Origin: Syngnathus acus | Lineage: Eukaryota > Chordata > Actinopteri > Syngnathiformes > Syngnathidae | Reading direction: 5' to 3' | Assembly (NCBI RefSeq): GCF_901709675.1 | Contig: NC_051088.1 | Location: 17,286,693-17,350,692, forward strand | Length of the DNA: 64,000 bases | Shown: one piece after another, positions 1 to 12,302 of the stretch | How the letters are laid out: each line of letters starts with the position of its first letter | How positions within the stretch are numbered: position 1 is the first letter of the stretch | The notes under the pieces: model-generated | What the model was told of the DNA's origin: nothing | Database searches by the model: none | Seen by the model: only the letters and a program-made list of their open reading frames with translations | Made by a program: the position numbers and the translations under genes

Positions 1-491
1 GATTACCAGTTGCGGATCGACTTCACCACATTCGACGGCGTCAAATACTACGCTCTCTACAACGACTTCGCGGTGGGCTGGAACTTGATGGACCCCGACA
101 AGGACGGCTACCCGCTGTATGTGAGCGGCTACTCTGGAAACGCAGGTAGCGGCTCCCGCCGGGGGGGGGGGGGGGGGGCACACTCGAGAGCCCGCGCCGC
201 CTGCGTGTGCTCAAAAGCAAGTTTGTGTGCTTTGCAGGCGATAGTTTCACCCAGCATTCTGGGGAGAAGTTCACCACCAACGACCGCGACCAAGACAAGT
301 GGGATAATGGCAATTGCGCCACCAGGTGGGATGGCGCTTGGTGGTACGAGTACTGTCACTGGTCCAACCTGAACGGGCTGTACAAGGCAACCGGCACCTG
401 CAACGGTCACAATGCAATCTGGAATGATTTGGGGCCATCAAAGCATACCTGCCTGAGATTCGTGGAGATGAAGATCCGGCCCAGAAAGTGA
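1..491 (+). CDS. Fibrinogen C-terminal domain protein, 3' end (partial)
   Basis: Two exons, 1-145 and 238-491, joined by a 92-bp intron with GT at 146 and AG at 237; the junction codon reads Gly. The stop is TGA at 489-491 and the 5' part lies outside the window. The product is the C-terminal half of a fibrinogen-related domain: the block PLYVSGYSGNAGDSF, the calcium-site motif DRDQD, then GAWWYEYCHWSNLNG and the closing EMKIRP. Such domains bind acetylated sugars or act in secreted matrix and vascular proteins. The segment before EMKIRP is unusual: where most members have a WKG-aromatic stretch, this one has WNDLGPSKHTCLRF with an extra Cys pair. I cannot tell ficolin, MFAP4-like and fibrinogen-like subfamilies apart. 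The intron contains a run of about 17 G. Confidence 0.85.
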
Positions 492-3400
492 GCGGTCGGC
501 CGGCGGAGCCTGGGAACGGCATCCCCGTGGGATCACGTGGGTGCTGCCCGACTTCACCCATTTGCGCAGCGCTCGTCAAGTAAGATGGCGGTGCGCAAAT
601 GTGTGTCGGATTTGGCCCGGGCAAATTGGTTCAAGCGCAATTCCGAAATTGTGGCAATTGGTTTTTCTGTCCTCATACATGAACAAGAAAGCGAATGAGA
701 TTCCAACATTCACCTCCCAGGGGAAAAAGGGGCTCAGCCAATTTTTCCTTTCTGTCGTAAAGTTAAACAGGTAGCCCGAGTCAATTTGCCTCTCTAATTC
801 ATATCTTGAATGGTGCTCGTGTCAAGGGACGGAAAAAAATTAAATATATATATATATTCTTTTGTTCTCTCCCAATAATCTGCCGATTAATTCCAATTTT
901 TGTTCGGACAAAATGAATAAGTGTGACTTTTCATGGAAAACACAAAATTGTTTGGGTGACCCCAAACTTTTGAACGGTAGTGTATATTTTGTTCAGAACT
1001 TGCATCGTAAGTGACAATGCCAGCATAAAAGGTACTGATATGAAAATGTGACAGAGAGTACATTTTGCCAACATCCCTGCATGATGCAAGAGCAGTCTGA
1101 AAGGTCAAAATAAATTGGATGTATAAATATGTAAAGCACAGTGTACAAATTAATACATGAATCATATTTATGAGATACCGCTGGGTAGAAAATGTCAAAA
1201 TAACATTTTGACTGAGCGACATGCATTAACACAGTGGTCGCTCGACGAATGCACTTTTTGAATAAAGATTTGACATAATTTATTGCATTCTGTTAATTGA
1301 GAACCACTGATATACGGCACACTATGAGCATAAGTCTTGGGACACAGATCTGACTCCCCCTCCAAAATCTTTTCATTTTCTCTGCTTGTCATAGTGACAT
1401 GTGGCAATACTCTGACCTCAAATTGTATCTTAGATGTGAGGATTGTGATTATATACGTTGTTTAAAGCAGCCTGGCAAAGAATAGGCAAAATGATTACTG
1501 TATTTATTTCCCTATGTAGTGGCAGAATATTGAAAATCTTCGAAAGAACTAAGCAGAAGGATTTTTAAAGAGACAGTAGTCAGTGTGCATGTGTGTTTGT
1601 GTGCGTGCGTGTGTGCATGTTGTCCAGATGTGTACACGCCAGCAGGAACCTGGCGACAGTAAACACACTGCTCCTCTTAGCGAATGTGTGAAGTGTGCCT
1701 TGACCTCTGACTTGGCATGTGGCCTCCAAATGAGGTTTGTTCAGGACAATCTGTGTCACTTTATAATTCTTTCAATCCTGATGCCTCAGAGTGAGCATAT
1801 CATCTTCAAGAAAGTACAAATGAACACTAAATAAAAAATAGAATACAGAAATCAAACAATTCAATCAATTCTGGGTGCGCCAGCAGTCCAGATTTGTGAA
1901 GTGTTGAGACCAATTATTCTTGTTTGTTCTCTTGCATGGCTGTGAACATACAAGAGTTGCAATTGATGATTCAAGACAAACAGCAGCAGAAGATCAACAA
2001 GACAGTTACTAATGTTTGTTTCCTATCAAATTTACCGGCCAGATCTCAAAAGTCAAAATCAAAACTCAACATTAAAACATAGCTTATATTTGTTTTAAAC
2101 ACTTTTTTTTCACATGTGTTTAAAATGGATGAATTAAAGGTTCTTTAAGAGGCTGTCAAATGGCGTGGATGGTGCGCTACTGTGAACTAACCTCATTTGT
2201 TATGTCATCAAGTCAAAATGATATGCAAAGGCATGCAGTGTGGAAGAAAACACGCTGCCTTGGCTCAAAACACACATCAAGGGATTAACATGTTGGCTCT
2301 GAATGTCAACTGCCAGTGTTAAAATTAAATAGGCACCGAGAAAATGAGAAAAGGCTGCCCAAAGTCAACAGACTCATTCATCGTCATTAGTACGTGTTTG
2401 ATTGATTGTGAGTCAAAGAAAAGGCAATGTGTGGCTTCTCTTCTTTTTCCGGGCAGGCAGCGCCATGAGGCCTCACCCTGTTCACCTTGCCTGACGTAAG
2501 TCGTAAGACAGCCGCGCGGGTGCAAGCCAGAACCGCCGCAAAATGTGTGTTGCCATTCAGGCACAAGTCAGGGTGGAGTCGCCAGGCGGCAGGCTATAGG
2601 AGAAAGCTGCGCTTGTTCCACCCGGCCAGAACATTACGGCGCGGATACAACGTGTTTCACATCATACAACGGGAGCTTGTTTACAAATGGAGAAGAAAAG
2701 GTGTGTCTTGGGAAAAAGTAGTGTGCTCTAAAAATAACCTTGCACACCCAGAGTGTGGACAGGGTGTGACCAGATGATTGAGGTGGGTCGGGGCACACAC
2801 AAACAGGATGCAGGAAATAGACTTACTTAAAAAAGAGAAATAAAAGCTCAGTCAAGCGATATCAGCAAAATAATGACTGCACTTGGTCAAAGTTTGATCA
2901 CGTATTGTAGAAGCTGAAAGCAGATTTGGATTCTGAAAGCCTCACTGCTGTCGACCTTTGGACGTCATATAATTATGGCCATCCTGTTAAAATAAAATAC
3001 TGCAATATTGTTTACTTTTGCCAAAGTAATTACTATCGTTCAAATAAAGAGCAGTGCGCTTATTTATTCAACCACACAAAGACTCGCCTCATAATCTGAA
3101 GCCTCGGGGCATGGCATTCACAAGTGTGGCTGTTGCCCGGAAGTGTTTGCGATTATTTGTTCCAGACCATGGAGGTTTACTGTTAGGTGTTCACTTCAGA
3201 CTCTGCCCACGTGCATGGACATGTCAAGTCAAAGATTCCAAGATGTCTGGCAAATTTGATGGCAGGAGAGTGAGTGGGTGGCTACTGACAGCCAATTCCA
3301 AAAGGTTCCTTTTTTTTTTTCACCCAATTTAAAAACCCCAAAAGTTTTCACATGAAAATGAATTTTCCATTTTTTTGAGGGAGAGCAGGACATGTTTCGA

Positions 3401-3875
3401 AGCACTGAAATGATATTCTCCTCTCATCTTGGATCATCTGCCTACTCTTAAAACATGACAGACGACACTTTTTTCCACTCTGGTTTGCTATGATGTCACC
3501 ATAAGGAATACAGCAGCGTGAACATTAGAATTTTTCATTTCAAAATACTGTTGGGGGCAAGTGAATCATATTAGGTGTGGGCTAATTCAACTCCGTCAGT
3601 TCCAGTAGCATGCTGGTGTCACACTGGGGAGGGTGTGTGGGAGGAGATATGTAAATTGACCTTTGGGGTCCTATTAGTGGCACCCAAAATCTCAGTCAGT
3701 GTACTGACGGACTTCATCACAGGCACTCACATGAACAGTGGCGGGATTGTCTGGTTCAGGTTTGAATAAGTACATTTTGGAATATTTGACCAAGTTGATG
3801 GAAGGGGAGTTTTAATAAATTTTCATCTGTGAGGTTTTTTTTTTTTTTAAACCGGGGACAATTGGATACCGTGTG
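492..3875. other. Intergenic, fibrinogen-domain gene to emilin3
   Basis: No coding region I can support. It holds a short TA run near 841-858, a DNA-transposon end at about 955-985, and a GT-rich stretch near 1583-1620. A more GC-rich piece near 2440-2660 has open frames but no recognisable protein. Long T runs occur near 3308 and 3836, the second just before the emilin3 start. Confidence 0.6.
955..985. mobile_element. DNA transposon terminal repeat remnant
   Basis: The stretch reads GACCCCAAACTTTTGAACGG followed by TAGTGTA. I know this as a very common DNA-transposon terminal repeat in fish genomes, probably Tc1/mariner-like. Only one end is visible, so the copy is truncated or solo and the family is uncertain. 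Confidence 0.5.
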
Positions 3876-6800
3876 ATGGATTTCTCAATGGCAGCAAGTC
3901 TTTTTATAGTAATGATGCTATATTTGTCTATTGGAGAAGCAAAGTCATACGGTCCGTATGAGCATTATAGTGACTACAGATCTGGACTGATTGAGCATCA
4001 CGGGCAAGGAAAACCGACCAGCAGACACAAGTAAGCTTTGGTTCTCTGGCTTCTCAAGTCTACAATACATGTAATTGTAACTCACTAACAACATGTTTCC
4101 GTCTTTCTTGCCCTCTTTAAAAGGAACCACTGTGCTTATGTGATCGAAAAGACAGTGTCTTTCACTTTGCAAGATGGGGCGGCCCCGTATGTCAAAGCTG
4201 AGTACAACAAGTGTTCCTGGCATAAAAACTGTCCAACGCTTATGTGAGTGATTTCCTTTTATTATGCATTCTACATAGTACTAAATACAAATAAATGCAC
4301 ACCCATAGATGTTTCAAACATGTATTATCTCACCATTACAGTATATCAATAAGTATTATTGTTATTATTATATCTTCCACTGTGAAATTATTACTGTAGC
4401 AGCATTAGGTGTACATTTCTTTTAAATCCTCCATAATGTTGCTCTCTATTTTGTTTGTATTTTTTTTCTTCTTGGGAATACATTGTCACTGTCGGGTGGT
4501 GTCCAAAGTCACCATCTTACCAGACTAACCACTACATTATTTAATTATACATACATTATCATCATATCTTTGCGTACAAACATTACCACAAAATTCCGAA
4601 ATACTGATTAAATAAATAAATGGATGGATGGATGGATGGATGGATGGATGGATGGATGGATGGATGGATGGATGGACTTTTCAATGTTGAGGTGATATCA
4701 TGTCACATGACTGAAAATGTTTCACTTTTCAGACTGTTCAAATGTCAGGATGAGATTTGTTCTCAAGCAATTTTCAACACTTTAAATTTGTTAATACCAG
4801 GTGACCTGGGGACAGACCAATAGTTTCAATTTGGGAAAATATAAAAAAAATAGTCTGACGAAGTTTTCTACCTACAGTGATATTATACCAGCATCCATTT
4901 ATTTGCCTAATGTTAGTATGATTACTACATTGTTTGAAGGAAAAGCCCAAAGTAAATCACTTCAAATTGTTCTCTTCAGGTATCGCCTGATCTACAAACC
5001 AATGTATAAGGTGGCACATAAAACAGTCACTGAGTTAGAGTGGCGCTGTTGTCCTGGGTACTCTGGCTACGACTGCATGGAGGGACCCCCACCTTACCAA
5101 CATTCCATGAAAAGCATGCCACCGTTTAACAGGCCACCATTCAGAGGCCCACAGTTCAAGGGACCACAATACAAAGCTCCTATGTTTAAGGCTTCCATTT
5201 TCAAGGGCCCACCTAGCAACCCTGTTGTGAAAGCTAACCCATGGAATCAACCCAAAGGACCTCCCACCGGTGGTTTCAACTCATACCCAATGCCTAACTT
5301 TGGACTGCCAAGATCTTCCAGCTATCCAGACACCTCTTTTGAACCATATCCAGATGGGCCCGAGCCCATGCCGGACCATATCGAAGAACATCACACAGCG
5401 CATGAACAGAATCAAGAAGAAGTGGAGCATAGGCCAGAAGTGACGCTTGCTCCTACCAATGGCGAACAAACTGAAGGTGAACCAATATCCATTCCAATCC
5501 GGTCTGCTTTCATGTGTTTGTTATTGTAATAAATGTGACTGACTATAATACTAAATCTATCCCATCATTTTTTAGGTCTGGCTCTAGACACTGAGACAGA
5601 GGGGAGAATATTTCGAATGGAGGAGGACGTAAGACGTCTGAACCAGGGATTGGAGACCCTGAAGGGGACTGTGAATGGCCTGGAGGACAGCCTTCGAGCA
5701 TCACTAAGAGAAGATGCCAACAGGATGCTCACAGCTCTGCTCTCTGCCGCCCCCAGTCCTCTTTCAGCTCCTGCTATATCTTCGAGCCCCTCCATAGTCG
5801 GCTTTGCGGAGATTCCCGGAGGCGATCCCGATGCCGGTGGTCTAGATGGCCGACACATATTTTCAGGGCTCACGGAACTGAATGGAAAGGTAGAAGAGCT
5901 CAGGACCGAGCTGCGAGCCAAGACATTGGAGCTTCAGGAGCTTAAAGCCACAGTAACGACACATGACGGAGCACTTGAGAAGTTAGCAACCAGAGAAGGC
6001 GCAGAATCAGACTCGACCCATCTTGAGAGCAAAGCCTCAAAGGATACAGAGCAGCTCTTGGATGCCAAACTGAGTGCAGCCAGGACAGACATTCTGGGTG
6101 GGTTTGAGAAACGGGTGGAGACTGCAGTGGGCCGATGTGAGGAGAAAGCAGAAGACTTATGTCGCCAGTGTCAGAGGGAGCGAGGTGAACGGCAGGAACA
6201 AATGGAAGATGCTTTGGAAGAAAGTGCCAGCGACTTAAGGAGAGAGCTGAGGAACCTTCAGGAGCAGGTTCAACATTTGAACACAATAGAAAGCTGCTGT
6301 TCTGTGCTGAGTGGACTGAGCGACAGGGTGCAGTTGGTGGAAACATCAGTGGCAGACCTCAATCAGTCTCAGAGTCACCTAAGAGTGGAGTTGGGAGGTC
6401 ATAAAGACCACATTGAAGGAATGCTAGAGGGGCGCCTTAAATATGTCGAGATTAAGCTCAACCTGACTGGGCAAGTGGTAAAGAGGAGCAGCATCTCAGA
6501 CAAAGCGGAAACAGGACTAGGCCTGGAGGCCAGAATGGAGGGCAAGTTGAGGGAACTTGAAGGACGCCTACTGATGGCTTTGGAGGAACTGGGTAATGCC
6601 ACTGCCCCTGCGCTCCTCGAGGGACATGCCGTTCCGACCCTGGAGACAGAGCTGGAGTCCCTCCGAGGGAGACTCGAGATGGACGTGGACAGAGTCCAAA
6701 AACATCTGAGCAACCTAGAGATTCTTTGTTTTTCCTCATGTTCGTCATCTAAAAAACCCACGGCTATCCAAGGGGACTCCGCTTTTTCAAGTAGTGGCCT

Positions 6801-7494
6801 GGCAGAAGATCAGAATGTCGAGGGGTTGTTAGAAAGGCAAGGTGACCGTTTGAACAGCCTCAACATCACACTACAGAACATCGTGAGGCATCTGACCAAC
6901 AAAGAGCAGCGACCAAAAGAACAAGGTGAGCTCACCATCCTTAGGTTCAATGTTCGCTCGGTCAACCGGACCCTGAAAGGAATTCAGGAATCACTGGGGA
7001 ACGTAGTCCACCAGGTGGGACGAGCAAACAGCTCCTGGCATGAGAGAGAGTCACGTCTGGCACAACAGATGAAGGGCGTGGTCCAACTGGTTCGACATCA
7101 GGCTTCCATGCTTGGTACAGGTGAGCGCAAACTGACCCGGCTCAAGGGGGAGTTGCAGGAAATGAAGAGACGGCTCGCTGACGAGATCCGAGGTTGTCGG
7201 AGCACAGCTATGGGTGTACAAAAAGAGGTTACAGAGGTCGGTGGACGTGTTGCTAATGTGGAGGACCAATGTAAAGGTCTTGATTCTGTAGCAGAAGATC
7301 TGGAGAGAATAAGGGAGGAGCTCGACAGACAATCCAATGGCTTCCTCATGCAATTCAATGGGACTCTCTCCAACCATTCCCAACAGTTGTCTGAGCTGAA
7401 AGACGAAATCAGAAACTGCAGCTCGAGAGCAGAATCAGCACAACAGAATTACGAGCAAGAGTTACAACGCGGGGACACGTTTACTTCAAAGTAG
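3876..7494 (+). CDS. emilin3: Emilin-3 (EMI domain, coiled coil, no C1q)
   Basis: Four exons: 3876-4030, 4124-4243, 4980-5476, 5576-7494, giving 896 aa with frame kept at every junction. Residues 1-22 form a signal peptide (hydrophobic [12 protein letters not shown]). Residues about 54-124 are an EMI domain: the [11 protein letters not shown] opening, Cys at KCSW and NCP, and the closing [12 protein letters not shown]. Residues about 127-257 are Pro-rich and include six pentapeptide repeats. From about 260 to the end the protein is a long coiled coil ([19 protein letters not shown] onward). It ends at TAG 7492-7494 without a C1q domain, which separates EMILIN-3 from EMILIN-1 and -2. Known role of the family: secreted extracellular-matrix glycoprotein, in fish expressed around the notochord. 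It is longer than human EMILIN-3 (about 766 aa). The duplicate (a or b) cannot be assigned. Confidence 0.93.
4621..4676. repeat. (GGAT)n microsatellite in emilin3 intron 2
   Basis: About fourteen uninterrupted GGAT units follow AAATAAATAAA. The same tetramer forms the 3' tail of the tRNA-derived SINEs elsewhere in the window, so this may be an expanded SINE tail. Confidence 0.95.
5122..5211 (+). repeat. In-frame 15-nt tandem repeat coding pentapeptides in emilin3
   Basis: Six consecutive units code for [25 protein letters not shown] and IFKGP (residues 140-169). The pattern is any residue, aromatic, basic or Asn, small or Arg, then Pro or Ser. It sits in the Pro-rich linker between the EMI domain and the coiled coil. 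Confidence 0.85.
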
Positions 7495-7936
7495 TAAATA
7501 AATTATATGAAAAAAATGAAGGGTAAATATTCTGCTGGTGCTGTGCAAGTCCACGAACATCTCATAATGTTGATGTCATTTTTTTGTAAACTCGAACTGA
7601 TATCCAGTCTAAAACGTTTTGCAGCAACTAACTGACTCCACTCAATGTTGTGATGACAAACGTTTACTTTTACTTGACTCGTGAAGGTGCTAAGTCTGAG
7701 TTGCAATCGTTTTTAACACCCGCCAAATTGTTCGTTACTGTGCTGATTACATGCTGAAAAGTCTTTGTGTATATATATTTTAAATTGTTTTATGTGATGT
7801 TCTAGTTTTTATACTTTATTATGTGGAGACTAAATTACACAATGCTTTTTATATAATTTGATATTGTATTAGTCCTTTGCTTTTTATAGCCCTAAATTCC
7901 TCATCTATTTACTTTGCTTAGGGTTGCCAGCACAAA

Positions 7937-8132
7937 AATAAACATTCTGTACTGTAAATGCTTTTTTGCTGAAAATATATTTTGTATCTCTAAAATAAAA
8001 CAATTAACCTGATGATCAAATTCTGACAGTCAATATTCCCTGTAAAGTTGTGACAAGGAGGTAAGCATTCCACGAGAGGTCGTCAAGAGGTACATTGTCA
8101 TAATTTGGAAGATACTGCAGAGCACAAATAAA
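7937..8132 (+). terminator. Candidate poly(A) signals of emilin3
   Basis: AATAAA occurs at 7937-7942, 7994-7999 and 8127-8132, 440-640 bp after the emilin3 stop in AT-rich sequence. Which one is used cannot be told from sequence alone. Confidence 0.5.
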
Positions 8133-9558
8133 AGCTTTTTTTTTTTTTTTTTTAAATTAAAAAGACATTGAGTCCTAGAAGTAAACAATAAGTGGTGTCA
8201 CCTTGCGCTCAAATCCATTATCCATCTTCGGAGTTGCGCGCACTGCATTCAGCATTCCAAAGGCATTGCTGAAGTGACCTTGCTGACAATCCTTGTCGGA
8301 CAAACAATGACAATTATGTGGACGATGAACCCAGTGCACTCTTTTTTTTCCATCCCTCACCTCAATTTAATAGAAATGATTGAAATGTCACAAGGAGGAC
8401 CATGAGAAAAGAGCAAGAGCTCTCTCCTTTAGCAGTTTTTTTCTGGTATGCCAACTATTTATTTCACAGCATACAGACAAGATTTCTTTTTAACAAGATG
8501 TTTGATGAGTTTTTTTTTTTTACTGCTCACCCGTGAACATTTGCAAAAACCCAAATCTGGCACAAAAGCAGAGGATGGTTTTAAAGGTGATTCACTGCGT
8601 AGAGTGTCCTCAAGAGTTTTTGTCCTCATTACGGTGATGGTTGGAGGATGGACAGTTAGTATGCTGACTCACATACAAATGTCATCTTTGATTGCGTGAA
8701 CAAGGTCTGACCCCAGAATGCACCGATTGATTCAGATTGCTCATATTTATTTGTGGTTCCCAAAATCTGAAAATATAGATCAAGGGGATCCAACTTTCAG
8801 CTACTTGATCCTCTGTCCTATGGGGCGATCTTCCAGATTTGCTACAAATGGCTACTAACACTCTTTAAGAGCAAACTTAAATCATTCCTCTTCAATGCTC
8901 ATGGCACAAATTGTGTTTAATGCTAGTTTTTTGTTCGCTAGATATTCATGTTACAAATCTTGTTACGTCTTGTTGGTGTTTTGGGGGCGATTTCCATTCA
9001 TTTCAATGGAGAAGGATGAGTGTTGTGAGCAACAAGCATCTTCAAGGAATAAATTAAAGCCACAAATCAAGGCACTACTGCATTTCACTGACGAAGCAAT
9101 CTTCCCAAACTGCTCTCAGGGGTCATAAAGCAAGCGTGGCAAAAAATATGACACCCACGGGTTTTCAACTTCTAGACTAGGCTCATTTCAACATGTCAGG
9201 GCAAGTGGCCTGAGAAGGCCCAAGACCCTGCTTGGGTTTTTTTTTTACATGACAGCCCTTCTCTTTGAGGCAGGCTGATATTCCAGCAGTCACGACGCAG
9301 CTCGGCTCGAGAGCCCACGTTCCCTTAAGCGGCTTTCCACGACTGTCAGCCTGTGAGCGAGATGGCTGCATGCGGGTGGCGGTACACGATTAAAGTAGGA
9401 TGACACAGTGCTTTTGGTGCATCGCAAATGCTTCCTACTGGTTTTGCTGCAGCGGCCAAGTCGATTTGACTTTATATTTTGAGAGGATCAGCTCTTAATA
9501 ATCGCCTGATAAATTTGCTCTCAGTCCCGAACGACACTACGTTGATTGTTGTTATAAT
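8133..9558. other. Intergenic, nothing recognised
   Basis: No coding region, RNA gene or clear repeat apart from homopolymer T runs near 8138 and 8510. Open frames here are short and unlike proteins I know. Confidence 0.5.
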
Positions 9559-9861
9559 CAGGGGTGTCAAGCGTTGGCCCGTGGGCCAAATTTGACCCGC
9601 AGTGTCATCATGTTTGGCCCGCCAAGACAAATTCTGCATCGACTTTATGTGTCAATACTAAAATTACAAATTGTCTTCACTAATAGAGCTGTAGCTAGCA
9701 AGTTTTATTGGCATTCATCTTCACAGTTTTTACTAGTCTCTGATTTCAAAACTAGTTATTCATCAGTTTGTTGTGTAGACGTTCGTACATTTATTTGGAC
9801 TGACAGTCATAATGGCCCTCTGAAGGATGCGGGCCGCGACAAAAACGAATTTGACACCCCA
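9559..9861. mobile_element. hAT-like MITE, degraded
   Basis: The left end starts CAGGGGTGTCAA and the right end closes TTGACACCCC, a 10-bp inverted match typical of hAT non-autonomous elements in fish. Inside are GGCCCG-rich motifs near the ends and an AT-rich core. No convincing 8-bp target duplication can be read, so the copy is old. A related fragment lies near 18810-18905: both share AAATTGTCTTCACT. Confidence 0.7.
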
Positions 9862-12302
9862 GTTACACTTCCTTTTCAGCAGCAAGGGTTATTCCGAGAA
9901 TACCAACAATACAAACAAAACAAAATTTTATTGAAAACAATGACAGCGTTAACTAGGGCAACATCAATTAGGGCGTGCAAAATGAAATGATCACTTCCTT
10001 GTCATGTGTTGTCATTTTCACGCTCTATTTTATTTTCGGAGAGATTTTGAACCATGCCAATGTTAACTACCCAAGACAAAAAAAACAATCTTTTCTCTTG
10101 ACTACGGTACACTATAAGTATACAGCAGAAGGACACTGTGTTAGGCTCCATAAAGTAAATAGGATGAGTAATAGTTGGAGCCATCAGCCACACTTTGAGC
10201 TTGCCTGTCAAGTCAGCCTCCCCCGTCCATTATTTTGCTCTCTCTCTCGCTCTCTCTCTCTCTCTCTGTCTCTCTCTCCGTCTCCCTCGCTTAGTGCATC
10301 TCCACAATAATGACGATACCATACATGAAAGCGTCCACCTGCCTGCTGGATGTGTGCGAATGTGTCGTGAAGAAAAGGAAGAGGTTACCTTAAGCTGGAC
10401 TCTTTTCTCCCTGCTACTTTCCAGCGCTTTCTCATATTTATCTCTCAGTGTGGCGCCAGGTTGTCCTCTCCATCTCCTTTTCAGTTGTTGGCTGGAGCTC
10501 ATGTCCAGTGTCTTGCTCTGTACTGGGCCTCCATGAGTTTCACAGAGGACAAGAAATTCTTCCCTGGAAGGTAGGCAGCACTATTTAGTCTCCTCTAAAT
10601 TTTACACATCAGACTGTGACATTCAGCGTTGGAATAATTACAATAATATTTTTACTTTAGTTGAATGCAAGTGTGTGTACATTCCCATGTGTTTTAAATG
10701 TTTGAACTACATTCAGACTGGCACAAGTTGTGTTCTGTTTTCCCTGTTTTCATGTGTTGACTGAAAGTCAAGCAAGGTTCAAAAGTACAAAGTGGTGAAT
10801 GTACATGCTGACATCACGGTAGCAGGGCAGTAATGAGTTCTGCCTCTCTGCACAATTGACGCCATACACTCACTTGGTGTTTCATTATTTCTGTTGATAA
10901 TTAGCTTGATGTTATCATTTTTCAAATAGCTTGCTGCTGTGATACCACAAGACCCTGAGCACATTGTTGACATTTGGTTGCTAGAGCGCACGGTGCCGTG
11001 AGATGTCAGATGTGATTTTAATGACAAATTGAAAAGACAATGATTTCAAAAATATCTAACAAGAAATTTGCTTCCCTTAATGAGTGAGGTACACATAGAA
11101 ACAGCTTAATAAAAGACAAGTGTTTTTTCTTAAAGATTATTTACTACAGTGATTGACTGTTATGGGAACTTTTCAAAGACAAGAAAACCACCAAATGTTA
11201 TCAACGCCAGACTAAATGATCATCTGAATGATGGTCTCCAGAGCCCATTACATAAGATGTTTGTTTTCAAAGTGCTGTTTGAAAGAAAGCCCCGCAGCCA
11301 CTTTGTCATGTTGCTGTGCAAATAGTGGAGCACGATGGCGTTTGATTGTCACTGTCACTGACTTTCAGTAGAGCAGGCGGTCGGTTACACACAGCAAGGG
11401 TAAAGACGGTGCACTTCAGGCTCACAAAAGGTCTCCCAAGGTCTTTGGCTTTGTGCATCACTGCTCAATGAGTGACAAATGTGTGGCTCAAGTGAGGGGA
11501 TGCATATAAATACAGCGCCACTGAGAGACCCAAAATTTAAAAAAAAAAAATCAACACAAGTGGAGTAAAATATTTTGGATCCTGATAACATCCATCAATG
11601 CATTGTCTGAACCACGCAGACACAGGGAGAACATGCAAACTCAGTCAGCTTGAGTCAGATAAGACAGCTCTGTAAATAAAAATACAAAAGTTAATCAACC
11701 TGTTCACAGCTCAGCCTGAAAAGTCAGACCGAATAAGCCAAAAGCACAGCTGAGCTGCTTTGGCTCTTCCAGGCTCTTGCCATCTGGCCCCACCCCAGAG
11801 GTATTTTTCTCCTTCACTTCCACAGATGTCAAGATGCATCACAGATTACCCACCATACAACATATAGATCATGCCAACATTGCTGGATGGCCATGAACTC
11901 ATGGGTTTGGTGCTCTCAATGCCAAGTTGCCAACCTTTCAAGATGAATCAAGACAAAATCACGCTCTCAAGGAGCATTAAAATGAGGCATGAGTGTTTTT
12001 CTTTGTTCTGATGGCACTCAGACAGAGGGGCGCATCAAGATTGACTGGCGTGCTCACTTGCATCACAATCAAGTCTTTCTCTTGATCTTGCCTGCATACT
12101 TCAGTCCTTGAGAGTCACTGTTGCAATTTCAATACTGTCGAATAGTACCTCCACACATATGTCCCCGCAGATGAGATAGAGAATGTGAGAGTTTATTGTT
12201 TGAAAAGAGGAAAGAAGCTGTTGAAATGTTTGCCGTTGTGTGTGTGTGTGCAATGTGCATGTTTTCATTCCAAATGGACTCATAAGTGTGCCAATGTTCT
12301 AG
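9862..12302. other. Intergenic upstream of the opsin gene
   Basis: A CT microsatellite lies at about 10237-10290. The rest holds no coding region I can support. A short ATG frame at 10533 ending at a GTAGGC donor-like site could be an upstream exon but has no family match. A SINE-like fragment (CAGGGAGAACATGCAAACTC) is at about 11621-11642. Confidence 0.5.
10237..10290. repeat. (CT)n microsatellite
   Basis: Imperfect CT repeat with a few G and CCG interruptions. Confidence 0.9.

Noticed and set aside
1-491. Angiopoietin-4 or another named fibrinogen-domain gene
   Set aside because: ANGPT4 lies near RAD21L1 and FAM110A in human, but the residues here do not match angiopoietins (no CMCKCA motif) and the gene is on the emilin3 side, so I left it unnamed.
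4621-4823. Open frame starting with MDGW repeats in emilin3 intron 2
   Set aside because: Microsatellite translation plus intron sequence without splice support.
10533-10572. Possible first coding exon (MSFTEDKKFFPG before a GTAGGC donor)
   Set aside because: No acceptor that joins it in frame to the opsin exon at 12303 is evident, and the opsin exon has its own ATG with an N-glycosylation motif.
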